Program-made: the position numbers and the translations under genes
The notes under the pieces: generated by a model
Databases searched by the model: none
Told to the model about the DNA's origin: nothing
The model's input: only the letters and a program-made list of their open reading frames with translations
In this document: positions 32,331 to 44,208 of the stretch, piece by piece
Numbering within the stretch: position 1 is the first letter of the stretch
Layout: every line of letters begins with the position of its first letter
Assembly: GCA_022559845.1 (NCBI GenBank)
Contig: CM040120.1
Location: 163,910,334-163,974,333, forward strand
Length of the DNA: 64,000 bases
Source: Amorphophallus konjac
Taxonomy: Eukaryota; Streptophyta; Magnoliopsida; Alismatales; Araceae
Direction: 5' to 3'

Positions 32331-33935
32331 TTAGAATAAATCAGGGTATTGCTTCCGAATAACGTCCTCAGATTCCCAAGTGGCTTCTTCCATTCCTCGT
32401 CCACTCCACTGAACTTTTATCATAGGTATAGAACGATTTCTGAGTTGCTGCTGCTTATGGTCCAAAATCTTGATGGGTCTTTCTTCATAAGTCAAATCTT
32501 TCTTCAATTCCAAATCCATATGCTGAATGATGTGGGTGGGGTCATAAACATATTTCCGTAACATAGATACATGGAAGACATTGTGTACTCCAGACAACTG
32601 AGGTGGTAAAGTTAGGCGGTATGCAACCTCCCCAACTCTTTCCAGAATCTCGAATGGACCAACATATCTTGGACTTAACTTGCCACGAATACCAAACCTT
32701 TGGATTCCTCTTGTTGGTGAAACTTTCAAGAACACATGCTCGCCGACTTGAAATTCCAAAGCTCTCCTTCTACAATCCGCATAACTTTTCTGCCTTGATT
32801 GTGCTACCTGCAGACGGTCTCGAGTAATGCGAATATTCTTGGTTGACTCTGAAATGAGATCTGGTCCCAACCATTATTTCTCGCCTACCTCATTCCAACA
32901 TAATGAGGATCTACAACTTCTTCCATACAGAGCTTCAAACGGAGCCATCTGAATACTGGATTGGTAACTATTATTGTAGGCGAACTCGATCAAAGCTAAG
33001 TGCTCATGCCAACTACCTCCAAAATCAATCACGCAAGCTCTTAACATATCTTCCACAATCTGATTGGTTCTTTCAGTCTATCCGTCTGTCTGAGGATGAA
33101 AGGCAGTGCTGAAAGTCAGACGGGTTCCCAAAGATTCTTGTAATCCTCTCCAAAAGTGCGAAGTGAACTTGGGGTCTCTATCGGACACAATACTAACTGC
33201 TATTCCATGTAGTCTTACAATTTCCTTCATATACAGAGCAGCCAAAACATCAACTGTCCATTTGGACTTAATGGACAAAAAATGAGCAGACTTAGTCAAT
33301 CTATCAACAATAACCCATATTGCATCAAATCCACTGCGAATCTTAGGTAGACCCATGATAAAATCCATACCAATGTTCTCCCATTTCCATTGGGGTATAT
33401 CAAGTGACTATAACTTCCCAACAGGTCTGAAATGCTCAGTCTTGACTTGCTGACATACCAAGCATCTACTTACAAATTCTGTGACTTCCTTTTTCATGTT
33501 CGGCTATCAAAAGGATCTTCTCAAGTCTCGGTACATATTAGTACCTCTAGGATGAATAGTATACCTGGACCTATGGGCTTCCTCTAATATCTTGCTTTTT
33601 ACTTCGGCTACATCAGGTACACATGTCCTTCCTTGAAATAACAATCTGCCATCATCGGCTAACATGAAATCTGGTCTATTACTCAGGTTTTCCTTGATCT
33701 CTACCAACATTGGATCATTCTCTTGTAAGGACTGGACTTCCATCAATAACTCTGGATGAAGCTGAATCTGTGCAACCAAAACCCGATCCTTGCCAACGCT
33801 AAGATCTAAACTAGTCAATTGCTCCAGCAATCTCCATTCTTGTAACATGAGACTTGATAATTTTGCTATTGGCTTGAGGCTTAAAGCATCGGCCACCACA
33901 TTGCCTTTTCCAGGGTGATACTTTAGAAAAATCAA
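32331..33935 (-). pseudogene. pol: Integrase with chromodomain of the Tekay element
   Basis: Right to left, the zinc-finger region starts from 33935 ([19 protein letters not shown]...EEAHRSRYTIHPRGTNMYRDL), then stop codons. The core is at 33368-33078 (MDFIMGLPKIRSGFDAIWVIVDRLTKSAHF, SDRDPKFTSHFW, FHPQTDG), with a stop where Gln is expected before TERTNQIVEDMLRA. It continues in 33056-32874 and 32870-32331. The C-terminus has GPFEILERVGEVAYRLTLP, HNVFHVSMLRKY and a chromodomain-like end (RPIKILDHKQQQLRNRSIPMIKVQWS with EEATWESED). The chromodomain tail would direct integration to marked chromatin in an active relative. At least three stops are present. Confidence 0.92.
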
Positions 33936-34518
33936 AATCCTTCAAATACTCCAGCCATCTCCTCTGCCTCATATTGAGTTCCTTTTGAGAAAACAAGTAC
34001 TTCAAGCTCTTATGATCTGAAAACACCGTGATTGTTTCTCCATACAAGTAGTGCCTCCAAATCTTCAAGGCAAAAACTACTGCTGCTAGCTCCAAATCAT
34101 GGACATGATAATTCTCTTCGTGCTTCCTTAACTGCCTAGAGGAATAAGTTATCACCTTCTCATGCTGCATAAGCACACAGCCTAGGCCAATACCTGAAGC
34201 ATCAGTGTAAACGATAAAACCTCCTTCTCCAGAAGGTAAGGCTAAAACAAGGGCAGTGGTTAAACACTCCTTCAAGGTCTGGAAACTCAGTTCACAACCC
34301 TCTGACCACTCAAATCGGTTTTCCTTACGGGTCAATCTGGTCAGAGGAACTATAGTTTTGGAGAAATTTTTGATAAATCTCCGATAGTAACCTACCAAAC
34401 CTAGAAAACTTTTTACTTCAGCTACATTTACAAGTCTATCCCAGTTCTTAACTGCCTCCACTTTCGAAGGATCAACAGAAATATCTTCCCTGGTGATAAC
34501 GTGTCCTAGAAAAGACAC
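33811..34518 (-). pseudogene. pol: RNase H region of the Tekay element
   Basis: The frame begins after an in-frame stop (34519-34521) and has [36 protein letters not shown] and [16 protein letters not shown]. The RNase H box [50 protein letters not shown] and [31 protein letters not shown] follow. A frameshift near 33900 moves the continuation ([12 protein letters not shown]) to another frame. It gives the intact version of the region truncated in element 1 at 4250. Confidence 0.92.
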
Positions 34519-34521
34519 TTC

Positions 34522-35670
34522 TTACAACCAGAAATCACATTTACTAAACTCGGCATATAACTGATGATCTCTTAATAATTGCAACACCATCCTCAAGTGC
34601 TCAGCATGCTCCTCCTCATTCTTAGAGTATATCAAGATGTCATCAATAAACACTATGACCCACTGATCAAGGTAGGGCCGAAACACGCTGTTCATTAACT
34701 GCATAAAAGCTGCAGGAGCATTTGTCAGTCCAAAAGGCATTACCACAAATTCAAAATGCCCATACCTGCTACGGAAGGCCGATTTAAATATATCTTCATC
34801 CTTGATTCGCAGCTGATGGTATCCTGATTGAAGGTCGATCTTAGCAAAATATTGAGCCCCGGCTATCTGGTCAAAGAGCTCATCGATCCTCGACAGGGGG
34901 TACTTGTTTTTTACTGTAAGCTGGTTCAATTGCCGGTAATCGATGCACAATCTCATTGAACCATCTTTCTTCCGGATGAACAACATCGGGGCTCCCCACG
35001 GGGAAGTACTTGGACGAATAAACCCCTTCTCGAGTAACTCCATCAATTGTCGCTTCAATTCTCTCAACTCCGCAGGAGACATACGATACAGAGCCTTTGA
35101 AACAGGGGACGCGCCAGGAATTAGGTCAATAGAAAAGACTACCTCTCTCTCAGGTGGAAGTCCTGGCAATTCCTTAGGGAAGACATCTTGAAAGTCTCGA
35201 ACGACAGGACTGTCCTTTATCTCAATCTCCTTCTCAGGGGTTAAAGAAACCAAGGCTAGAAAAGCCTGACATCCTTTCTTCAGTAACTTTCCAGCTCGAA
35301 GGGCCGAAATGAGCGGCATAGACTTAGAGTGTCTAATCCCGACAAAAGAAAGTTCGGGGTGCCCAGCAAACGACACAGAGCTAGTGCTACAATGGACATT
35401 GGCCTCATATTTAGTCAACCAATCTGCTCCTAGGATTACATCATAATCCCTCATGTCCATACAAACTAAATCAGCTGGCAGATTCTGCCCACTAACCAAA
35501 ACCTTACTAGAAGGGTAGTAATATTTAATTGCTGATTTTGAACCAATGGGGGTTGAGATCGCTAGGGGAGAATTCATTAACACAGGTTTCGCAGCTAAAG
35601 ACTTAGCAAAACTCCGAGAAATAAAAGAGTGTGTTCCTCCAATGTCAAATAGGACAAATGCCGGCTTATC
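34522..35670 (-). pseudogene. pol: Protease and reverse transcriptase of the Tekay element
   Basis: The frame is open from 35685 to 34522. The protease active site reads [14 protein letters not shown], that is D-I-G where D-S/T-G is needed, so the protease is probably dead. Then come [58 protein letters not shown] and [13 protein letters not shown]. The intact RT box is [11 protein letters not shown], and the frame ends SKCDFWL with a nonsense codon. A stop at 35686 separates it from the gag side. Confidence 0.93.
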
Positions 35671-35726
35671 ATAATAAGTGTACCTTCACCAAGTCCACCC
35701 TCCTCGGTGGTTCCCGTCTCCTCTTC

Positions 35727-36713
35727 TTATAGGGTTTGAAACTTGCCCTGTTGCTTCCGACTTCCTTGCGGCTTGTTTAGTGTAGCTTGATCTGATAGGA
35801 GGGGACATTCTGGAATACGGTGGTCCCGACTTCCGCAACACAGACAGGCGCCTAACTTGCGCCAGCATTCCTCCATCTTGTGACCTGGGCGGTCACAATA
35901 CTTGCAAGGGGTCTTGGATGGTACAATCAGACCAGGCTTCTTTTCATCATTTTTCGGCATCTTGCCTTTCCATGAACTAGACCCGCTATTGGGCCTCTTC
36001 TTGCCATTATCGAGTTTAAAGTTCCTGGAACTAGTAGTCTGTTCTTTCTTGGGATTCTTCTCACGAATCTTCTCCATCATCTCTAGAGTATCCTCCAGAA
36101 CTTGAGCTTTCCTCACCATCTCGGCGTAAGTCTGGATCTCCATTGGTGCCAATTGGTTGATATAATGTAACTTCAGACCATTAAGAAATCTCCTGGCCTT
36201 CATCTTCTCCGTAGACACTAAATGAGTTGCATAACGAGATAACCGGGAAAACTGAGCTTCATACTCAGCAACAGATAGGTTCCTCTGCTTCAAAGCAGCG
36301 AACTCCGCCGCCTTCTTCTCTTGCACTCTGTCAGAAAAATACTTGTTGTTGAAGAGTTCCTCGAACTCCTTCCAGGTGACTTGCTTGTCTCCAAGAGTAG
36401 CCTTTACTGCATCCCACCAAGTTCTTGCATCTCGTTCTAATTGAAAGGTCGTCAGGAGAACACGCTCTTGATCACTACACTGCATCACTTCGAAGATTCG
36501 ATCCATCTCCTTCAGCCAATGCTCAGCTTCGTCTGGATCCGTCGAGCCACTGAATCGAGGGGGATTCATTCCGCAAAAATTTCGGTGAAGATCTCCCGCT
36601 CCATGATGAACCGCTCCTCCCTGGGCCACTTGTTGTAGAGCCCGAGTCAGTCCTTGTACAGTTCGCTGCATATCCCTCCATTGCGCACGTTCCGCTGCCA
36701 TTTGAAATACCAT
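35727..36713 (-). CDS. gag: gag of the Tekay element (long open frame)
   Basis: 328 codons from MVFQMAAERAQW, the longest unbroken retroelement frame in the window. It contains MNPPRFSGSTDPDEAEHWLKEMDRIFEVM and RDARTWWDAVKATLGDKQVTWKEFEELFNNKYF. SVAEYEAQFSRLSRYATHLV follows, then a basic linker and two knuckles (CKYCDRPGHKMEECW; CLCCGSRDHRIPEC). In most relatives gag and pol are one frame. Here gag stops (QGKFQTL, stop 35727) and pol is in another frame that overlaps its end. It could still give a capsid protein. Confidence 0.9.
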   Translation of the reverse strand: MVFQMAAERAQWRDMQRTVQGLTRALQQVAQGGAVHHGAGDLHRNFCGMNPPRFSGSTDPDEAEHWLKEMDRIFEVMQCSDQERVLLTTFQLERDARTWWDAVKATLGDKQVTWKEFEELFNNKYFSDRVQEKKAAEFAALKQRNLSVAEYEAQFSRLSRYATHLVSTEKMKARRFLNGLKLHYINQLAPMEIQTYAEMVRKAQVLEDTLEMMEKIREKNPKKEQTTSSRNFKLDNGKKRPNSGSSSWKGKMPKNDEKKPGLIVPSKTPCKYCDRPGHKMEECWRKLGACLCCGSRDHRIPECPLLSDQATLNKPQGSRKQQGKFQTL

Positions 36714-36900
36714 ACCCGTAGAACATATTAATTTAGAACCATTTGGAAGGAATCTTTCTGGAGGGAAATTATTAACTTAACCCAAGTCTCTACCCGAATC
36801 TCACCAGGTTGGATCTTTAGATTTGTAACAGGGTTATAGGTCCTATGACACTACCTAGAACCTTAGAACTTAGAGAACCTAGGAACATAAGAAAACCTAC

Positions 36901-36912
36901 GCTCTGATACCA
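36901..36912 (-). other. Primer-binding site of the Tekay element
   Basis: Minus-strand TGGTATCAGAGC lies six bases inside the 5' LTR (iMet tRNA type). It marks the internal end of the 5' LTR. Confidence 0.93.
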
Positions 36913-36918
36913 CCAAAC

Positions 36919-39900
36919 TGTCACGTCCTGACGCGGAATATCAGAACGCGGCAGTAGAAAGAGTTAATAATAATATGTTGATTTCCAGACATGATGTGCC
37001 AAGGCTAACAATCCAGATACATCCAACATACGCCATATCAGAGCAAAGGTAGAAGGAATATAATCCACCATAGCCAAACAATTCCACTAATTAAAACATA
37101 ACATAGTCAATAACCATCCTTCCAACACCAACGATTCAAATCTAACAATGTAACAAAGTTTACATAATAACCGACTGAAAATTATTACAACTCTCGGCCA
37201 CGACTACATTCTCAGACTCAAACTATCTAGTACAGACTCCACGAGGCCATCTGGAAAGTTCGCTCCAAGGTCTTCACTCTTGCCCATCCCCATCAGTTTG
37301 AGAGTCCTCACCTGAGCTACCTGAAAAAGGGGGGAAACAACTGGGTGAGCGAACGCTCAGTAGGTAATAACAGGTAAGTTTAAGTAATTAACCATTTTCA
37401 ATAATGTGATGCGATAATGAAAAGATAATCAATAATGAACTACTCAAACAAAAGAACAAGAATATAGTATATCCAAGAATTGGCCGATCAAGCATGTAAC
37501 AAGTAAGTCATGTAGATATCTCCACGAGGGAGAAGTTCAAGAGAAAGAACTAGGTGAATGGAACGGCATAGACATCACGCTAGTCATGCACTCGGTGCAA
37601 TGTCTCACCATGTCATTACAAACTCCCATGGGCACAAGTACTTTTCGGGCGCTCTCCCCAGGACCAGACCGGGCCCTTGTGATGCGTTGACATTGATTTG
37701 GTGGATCCAGGATCCAGTTATGTCTCGACATTCACAGGAATTCAGCCAGAAAGTTTCAATATATAACCAGAATAATCCAAGAATATAAATAGTACAAGCC
37801 ATTCCTGGCCCGACTATCGAGGCTTACAAGAAATCACGAAAACTCACAAGCTGGAAGGTACGCGGTCATATCTGGACCGCTTACAATAAAACGGTCTAAC
37901 ACTCGACCGTGAAGGATGAACTGGGCCAAGGACAACCCAGCTCAGTGCCAAGAGAATAAACGGTCCTCTCATGAGCCATTCAGTGACTGAACGGTCTAAA
38001 AAGGGCCGCCGAAAGTAATTCTGGGCAAGAAAGAACAAGGCCTAGAGTCAAGGGAGTACACGGTCCAAGACGGCCCGTTCGAACAATAGAACGGTCAACC
38101 ATGGGCCGTGCACACTCTAGGTCGGTGCAAAAACCAAGTCGATGCATGTCATGTAGGTCGGTGCACATCCAGTTCTAAACGGTTGGAAATGGGCCGCTTG
38201 ACAATAGAACGGTCCATATATGGCCGTGTACAAAACTGGAGTTAACCCAACTCAAAGATCGATGCACAACCTAAAGAGGTCAGTGAACCTGGCATGGTAC
38301 ACGGTCGAATTAGGGCCGTTCAACATGGTAAACGGTCCTAGTCTGACCGCGCATGTCTCAGACGGTCCAAGGCGGGCCGTGCCAAGGAACAGAGCCAAAA
38401 CAAGCGATCCGAGCTAGATAATTGGTGCAGGATATGTGGTACAATCTGCCCAGCGTCCTAGTGAGAATCCTAGGCTCGCGGGGGCTTACGGAGGTCCCAT
38501 AATGGAGGTCCTAGTCTGACGGAGGGAGTATCCGGCGGAGAGTCCCAACCATTACGAGAAATAAGGGCTAGTAAGTCATCGGAATACAGCATGTATCGGT
38601 CAGTCAGATCCACCAGAGTGGAGTGACTGTCAAAACATTCCTAATAAGAATTTCTTCCATAACACGATTAAGGTTATACATTCATGAGTTAATAACAATA
38701 AGAAGGACAAGATTTATAACAAGGATCAATAGTAAGTAGACAAGATTGAGCATTATAATCTTTCATTTATTTCTAATAATTTTGTGGGTTGCTACCTTAT
38801 TTACGGACTAGATCAAAGAGAACTCGACATTGCTTAAAATCAGTGATAATCCATTCTGCGTGACAGAACAGTCCATCCAGAACCGCCCAACAAGCCTCAA
38901 CGGTCTATCGATAGGCCGTTCAGGTCCTGTGGACCCGGAGGCTATACGGGCCCTGAGCGGTCTATCAAAAGGCCGCTGGGTCACTTGCGCGGTCTGTAGA
39001 TGAACCGTCGCCCAAGACCATACGGTCTATTGAGGGGCCGTTCAAAGTTACGTGGTTACTGTATGACCGTGTATAAAATGATATGGCAGAACAATAAGCG
39101 ATTAAGACAACCTCCACTAAGAATATCAAATTCGTGAGGTACAAAGCATGAAATTTAGGCAAACAGGTCTCACTAGAAAGAGTACGAAAAACTACATAAT
39201 ATGGATAGATTAATTGAATCGTTAAGCCTGTTAAATCCAACATTAATCGATGATAACAAGGTAACCCTAATTCTGACATGCTCCAACTAAAATGATGATT
39301 TCTCTCATGATAAAAAGTAACTTTTAAGGCTTTTTATACCAATGGAAAGAGGACTAAGACACGAATCTAAAAATATATAATACTTGGGGTTTGGTCTGCT
39401 AAAACCTACCTTAAACGAGGGAAGAAGAGGGACGGTAGGTCGCCAGCCGTGCTAGGGAACTTCTCCAAATATCACCTCGTCCGCGCTCCTCGTCGGCCGT
39501 CACAGCAACTAAGCGTCTCTAGGTCAGTCTAGGGTCGATTTAAATAGAGGGAATTATTTTTAGGGCGTCGATTAAAGGGGATAGAGTCCACAAATCTCCT
39601 ATCGTGCACGAATCGTGCGAGACTCGGTCAAGCCGCCGTTCTATCCCCAAATTCGAAGTCTAGGGTTTAGGGTTCTGGATGGAAACGGAGGGGAAACGAT
39701 CTACTCATCGAGGCCGTTCATTCGGGTCCGATTTGGGCTTAAATGATCAAGAATTGGGCCCTAATTGGCGACTTCAGATCCGGTTAGATTAAGTGTTGAT
39801 TTGGGCCTTAAGCTTCTAATTCGGCTCACCTAGGATTTTATTTTGGGTTGGTAGTAGAAGATAATTTGACTGAGTTTTCTATCCTCTATACGATTATAAT

Positions 39901-40007
39901 TTTTCTAGATTTTTATAAATTAGTTGAATTTTGACCTATTGTATTTTTCAAGAATTTTCTTTATAATCCCCTTTTTATTTTATTTAATAATACATTGGGG
40001 TGCTACA
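36919..40007 (-). repeat. 5' LTR of the Tekay element, 3089 bp
   Basis: Complete LTR, TGTCACGTCC to GGTGCTACA, and very similar to the split 3' LTR. It carries the same palindrome array, for example ACGGTCTATCGATAGGCCGT at about 38900, and lacks the 28416-30176 insertion, so it shows the empty site GCCAAGGAC. Confidence 0.95.
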
Positions 40008-40012
40008 CCTGC

Positions 40013-42060
40013 CCTCTCCCACTTCCCTGATGTGGAACGACCTATGGGACGTCTTGAGACCTACAAAATAGCAAACGATCATCGAGCCACAGACCCAAAC
40101 AGCAGCGGACTGACCACATGCATCACTCAACTCCAGGATGACTTGGAAATGATGGGGATGGATAGTGACCCGCGGGCAGCCTGCATGGTCAAAGCTGCGA
40201 AGGGAGGTATGGGGGAGGACATACCCGAAGTCTGAAAGTCGCCCGATGGCGTTACTGGTTGCACTATCTCACACGGCAGTGGATTGCACTCGGTGTTCAG
40301 GAAATTTTGAAACGATCTCTCCTCTCACCATCAGCTCGAGCGCAGAATGGATACTAGGAAGCAGTGAACTAAGAGCGATGGTCAGTTCCATACCTCGTCG
40401 AGTCTGAAAAGATCGGCACCGATCAGAGATGAGGGCGAGCTAGGGAGCATGCGCACCTGACTGTCACGCTGTGTCGGGGAGGCTTCTGATCACACTTGTG
40501 GTACAACCAACCGAAAACCTCCACACGTGAAGGAGGAATAAGGGGACGGGAGTACAAAACTACCCTCACGCCGGAGGGGTGGACACGAGGAGTGGAAAGG
40601 GGTCGGGATGCCTGAAAAGTGCGCTGGCCCAAGTGTAGGGCAGCAGGGACAGTCAGTGATAGTGCTATCCGGACCGTCGTCAGAGGGAGGCTCGAACACG
40701 CCCGGGTGCTGGGGCAGGCTTCTGGATGTCTAATATGCGCTGGGAAGTAACTTCCTAGGTCGTGGTGCTCCGGCGGGACCGTTGGAGGGAGAGAACACCA
40801 GTCGGCAACCTGTTGCACGTGCAGTCAGACTAACTCGCAGTAGTGAACCAGTCTGAAGTTGTGGCTGCCTCGGGATGTTGCAGGAGCAAATCCTTTGAAC
40901 CAGACCCTGGAGAGGACCCTGGGGTGGTCCTCAAGGGTTCCTGGAGTGGCCGGTGCTGGCAGGTCCGAGAAGAGGCTGTGGGCGTGGTGGGATCCCAGTC
41001 CATCAACGCAGGCAGGCAGGCCCAGGCAGAATCGGGGGTCGTTGTCGGGGCCGTTCCGCCTAGAATATGGAAGAGGTGGACGCCGGGCCATAAGCAGGCG
41101 TATGGGGAGTGGATGGGAGCCTACCACGTGGAGAGGACGCATAGAAGGCAGTTGTGGAGGGCATACCAAGCCGCAGACTTGCTTGCTGGCAGACTGGGCG
41201 TCAGTCACTGTGCGGGCCCATGGAAGAGGCCATTTGGCGTAGCTCCGGGGTCGGGATGGCCCCCAGCTTGAATTGAGGGTGAAGGGGACGTGTGGTAGCA
41301 CCTTCACACTCCAGGACTCGCCCTGGAACTCTGCTGGGGGTGCCGGTGGCGACCGAGTTGCAGGAGCTCTATTCTGGGCACAGATCTGCACACCCGACTT
41401 CTCGAGTTGCTGCAAGATGGTGGGGCACCGAGAGATGGATGGTGCGAGCGACCAGGGGAGGGGATGGAGGACGTGAAAGAGAGAGGGCAGAGCAGTGGGG
41501 AAGGCGTGGGTCACAGGAGGGCAGGCTGGGGTGAGGGAGGGAGGAGGGGGAAGTAGGCCTGGCTGGAGGTGGAGGATAGGGGCAGCCTGGTAGGTAGATG
41601 GTGGTGTAGCAGAGAGTTGTAAAGGGATGGGGCGCCCTATGGTTTGGGGGTGAGGTTGGGATGTAGCAGGATCCTTCCCTAGATGGGGAGGAGGGAGGGA
41701 GAGAATATTGGAAGGGATTTGAAATTTTTTTTTTTGGAAGGAAATGATGAGAAGGAGAGAGGGAAGGTGGGTTGCGCTAGGAGCAAGGATGAGGTGGTGG
41801 AGGAGGGAAGATAGGAAGTGAGGAGGGATTCTAGGAGGGATGAGGCTGAGGTGGCAAGGAGAAGGAAGGGAGAGAGGTGGCTGCACTGGGATGAGGAGAG
41901 GAAAGAGGAAGAGAGAGAGGGGGTGCGATCTAGAGAGAGAGAGGGAGGTGCAGGGGGGTGTGCAAGAGAGAGAGGAGAGTGGTCAAGAGAGTTTTCTCAA
42001 TTCTTTTTAATTCTTAGCTGAAAAAGAGGGCCCTGGGCCTCCTTTTATAGTGGAGACCAG
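40013..42060 (-). other. Unidentified minus-strand transcription-like unit
   Basis: A minus-strand TATA box (CACTATAAAAGGAGGC, about 42035-42050) is followed by a pyrimidine-rich leader (41880-42000). A 353-codon Pro/Ser/His/Leu-rich frame runs from ATG 41886 to 40825. The frame contains KSGVQICAQNRAPATRSPPAPPAEFQGESWSV in pieces but no domain that I recognise, and the plus strand is equally open, so coding is doubtful. The layout (TATA, CT leader, long GC-rich body) suggests an LTR or a large noncoding retroelement fragment. The Tekay element is inserted at its left end. Confidence 0.35.
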
Positions 42061-42336
42061 GGGTTACAAATGACCTTACTTACTCTTAACAAATGGAAAA
42101 AAGACCTCATTATCTGGGGGTGACAATAAGCTACCTATGACCCATAAGTAGACCTAACTCCTACACTGACCTTTTGGGCCCAATTAATTGACTCACTAAG
42201 GACTAGTTGCTGAAACAAAGAAAATTACATCAAATAGAAGGAAAAACATCTAATAGAAGATATCCCTATCGGTTCCGAACAAAGTCCAAGCTATCTCGTA
42301 GTGATTGGGTCGCTGCCGAAGTGTGACGGGTCGTGG
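42061..42336. other. AT-rich DNA, upstream of the minus-strand TATA unit
   Basis: No gene is seen. If 40013-42060 is an LTR, this would be its U3 part. Confidence 0.3.
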
Positions 42337-42640
42337 GTGTCCCACTCTCCCCCTCCGCCCCCCTCCCCCTCCACCTCTAGTGGACGCCCCCTCCGGTCCA
42401 TTGTCTCCCCTCCCCCTCTGGTCCCCTCCCCCTCGACCTCCGACCCCCCTCCGGTCCCCCTCCCCCCCTTCGATCCTTTTCCCGTCCCCGTCCCCCTCCC
42501 CTTCCTGTCCCACTCCGCCTCTCCCATTGCCTCCGACGGTCTCCCCCCTTTCCCTTGTCCCCGACCGCCTACCCCCTCCCCCTCCGATCCCCTCCCCCTC
42601 CACCTCTGGTGGACCGTCCCCTTCGACCTCCGACCCTTAG
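42337..42640. repeat. C-rich repeat tract
   Basis: Imperfect repeats of CCCCCTCCACCTC, GGTCCCCTCCCC and TTCGAYCC, like those at 27300-27403. Long Pro/Ser frames in it are composition artefacts. Confidence 0.7.
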
Positions 42641-42667
42641 GCGTTCACATTCCTGGTGCCCCCACCC

Positions 42668-42670
<3 letters not shown>

Positions 42671-42722
<52 letters not shown>
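42671..42722. repeat. (AT)n microsatellite, 26 units
   Basis: Uninterrupted AT dinucleotides. Confidence 0.97.
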
Positions 42723-42724
<2 letters not shown>

Positions 42725-42975
42725 ATCTTTTCTTATACAGTTGATGGAATATTCTACGAAATATTTTTTGGAACGGCATCAGATAACAGAGATTTATTTA
42801 TAAAATGTTGATGATTCTAAAGATTTTTAAGATAATAGTCAGATTTGAGAGACTAATCGGTAGTTCCCTAAATTTGTAAGGACTAATATGCAAAAATTTA
42901 AACTATTATTGATATATAATTCAAATGGACTGTCTGATATAATCTTCATAAATTATGCCATTATGTATTAATATG

Positions 42976-43673
42976 TGAAGAGGCGTAATCTCGCATTGAT
43001 CCTGAGCCGTAAGATCCTGGAAGAATTTTTTATCACAGTCACCACATCTGGAAAACAGATCAGAGGTGTCCAGGGAGGAGTCCCTGAGGAAAACCCTCCG
43101 ATGCTTAAGTCAGCAAATGTGATAGAGCACGGATGCGAAAAGGGGTGGTAGGAGAAAGAGAGGGCGCGAGATTATTCTCCACCAAGAGGTGTTGTGGTTT
43201 TCTCTCAGGATGATTGCTTACCTTCTAGGAGAGTCTCTCTAGGGTTTATATAGCAGTCCGTTTAACGTAAGAGTCTAGGGAGCTGAGGGGATTTATGGGA
43301 GGTTACGTCCTTATAGTGGGCTCTTTATGGCATAAGGACTCTTGCTCTCCCTTATCCCTTAGAGTTCCCTACTCCAGCTGGACGCGTAACGGATACTTGG
43401 ATAAGCTTCAAGCAGTCGGTCCGAACCTGGGACGCTCGCTCGGGGTTTTACCCTGAGTGATAAGTGTGTAGCTCGGGTAGGCCGTGTTGCGGGGATCTCT
43501 CGACCGATCTGTCGCTCGGACTTTCGGACCTGAGGGTCACCTAGGAAGTGTTACTCCGAGTGAGTTTTGAGCTTGAAATATGTTGGCCCGAAATGAGGCT
43601 GTGACTTTAAGGAGTTGGACCTTATTTGATCGAATTGGATCGTACTCTTAGACGATAAATTTTTCCCTCTCCA
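42976..43673 (-). repeat. Diverged solo LTR related to the Tat element
   Basis: It starts TGAAGAGGCG and ends CCCTCTCCA. It shares many blocks with the 721-bp LTR at 19920-20640, such as GAAAACCCTCCGATGCTTAAG, GGTTACGTCC and GGGCTCTTTATGGCA. It is about 698 bp with no internal region. No clear target duplication remains (ATATG on the left, AAATA on the right), so it is older or rearranged. Orientation is given relative to the Tat gag-pol. Confidence 0.8.
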
Positions 43674-44083
43674 AAATATATTTCCGGTAAACTGATCATT
43701 AATCGAAGATGATGAATGGTCTCGAACTCTCAAAAAAACAAAGTACGTCCCAAGGGAAAGTTTTCAATTCTAGAGCCTTGGCCCTTGAGCAAGAAAGAGC
43801 CCTTCGAGACGCAATACTATTGCTCACGATTTCCTCCAGACCAGCGGACAAAAAAGAAAAGAAATCTTGTGGGAGATTGTGTTTAATAATTTTTTATTTT
43901 ATTAATTTGAGAGGATGAAGATAAGGATACAGACAAGGAACACTCTCGGCACAAACCGAAACCGCTCCAACTCGACTTCTTGCACTCCGTTAAATATGCA
44001 TATTTGGAAAAAAAAAGTAATGCAATTATAAATACATAAAGGGTATTTCAACAAAATCGTCCACACCCGTGCCTGAGCGGCGC

Positions 44084-44091
44084 TATAAATA
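44084..44091 (+). promoter_or_regulatory. TATA box of the BTB-TAZ gene
   Basis: TATAAATA lies about 118 bases before the ATG at 44209, giving a predicted 5' UTR of roughly 90 bases. The region 43674-44080 upstream shows no other gene and probably holds the promoter. Confidence 0.6.
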
Positions 44092-44208
44092 TTAGCCTCT
44101 GAGGCGGCGTGCGGAGAACATAACATTAAAAGGATTTTATTCACACTTTGGTTTGTGGCTTTTCCCTGTGGTCATTAGCTGTCGGCGTTATTGTGCGGTT
44201 GATTTGGG

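Larger units (their letters stand above)
27404..40007 (-). mobile_element. Complete Tekay/Del-like chromovirus (Ty3/gypsy)
   Basis: Target duplication CCTGC is at 27399-27403 and 40008-40012. LTRs run TGT(T/C)ACG to GCTACA, about 3.09 kb each. The iMet primer-binding site is inside the right LTR and the polypurine tract inside the left. gag, protease, RT, RNase H, integrase and a chromodomain-like C-terminus are all present on the minus strand, which assigns it to the Tekay/Del chromoviruses. Several nonsense mutations and a protease active-site change make it inactive. A solo LTR of another family is nested in its 3' LTR. Confidence 0.95.

Noticed and set aside
40843..41271. Plus-strand frame of 142 codons overlapping the minus-strand 353-codon frame
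   Set aside because: Neither shows a domain; GC-rich DNA is open on several frames, so I did not call it a gene.
42301..42744. Pro/Ser-rich frames ending in Ile-Tyr repeats
   Set aside because: Artefact of the C-rich tract and the (AT)n microsatellite.
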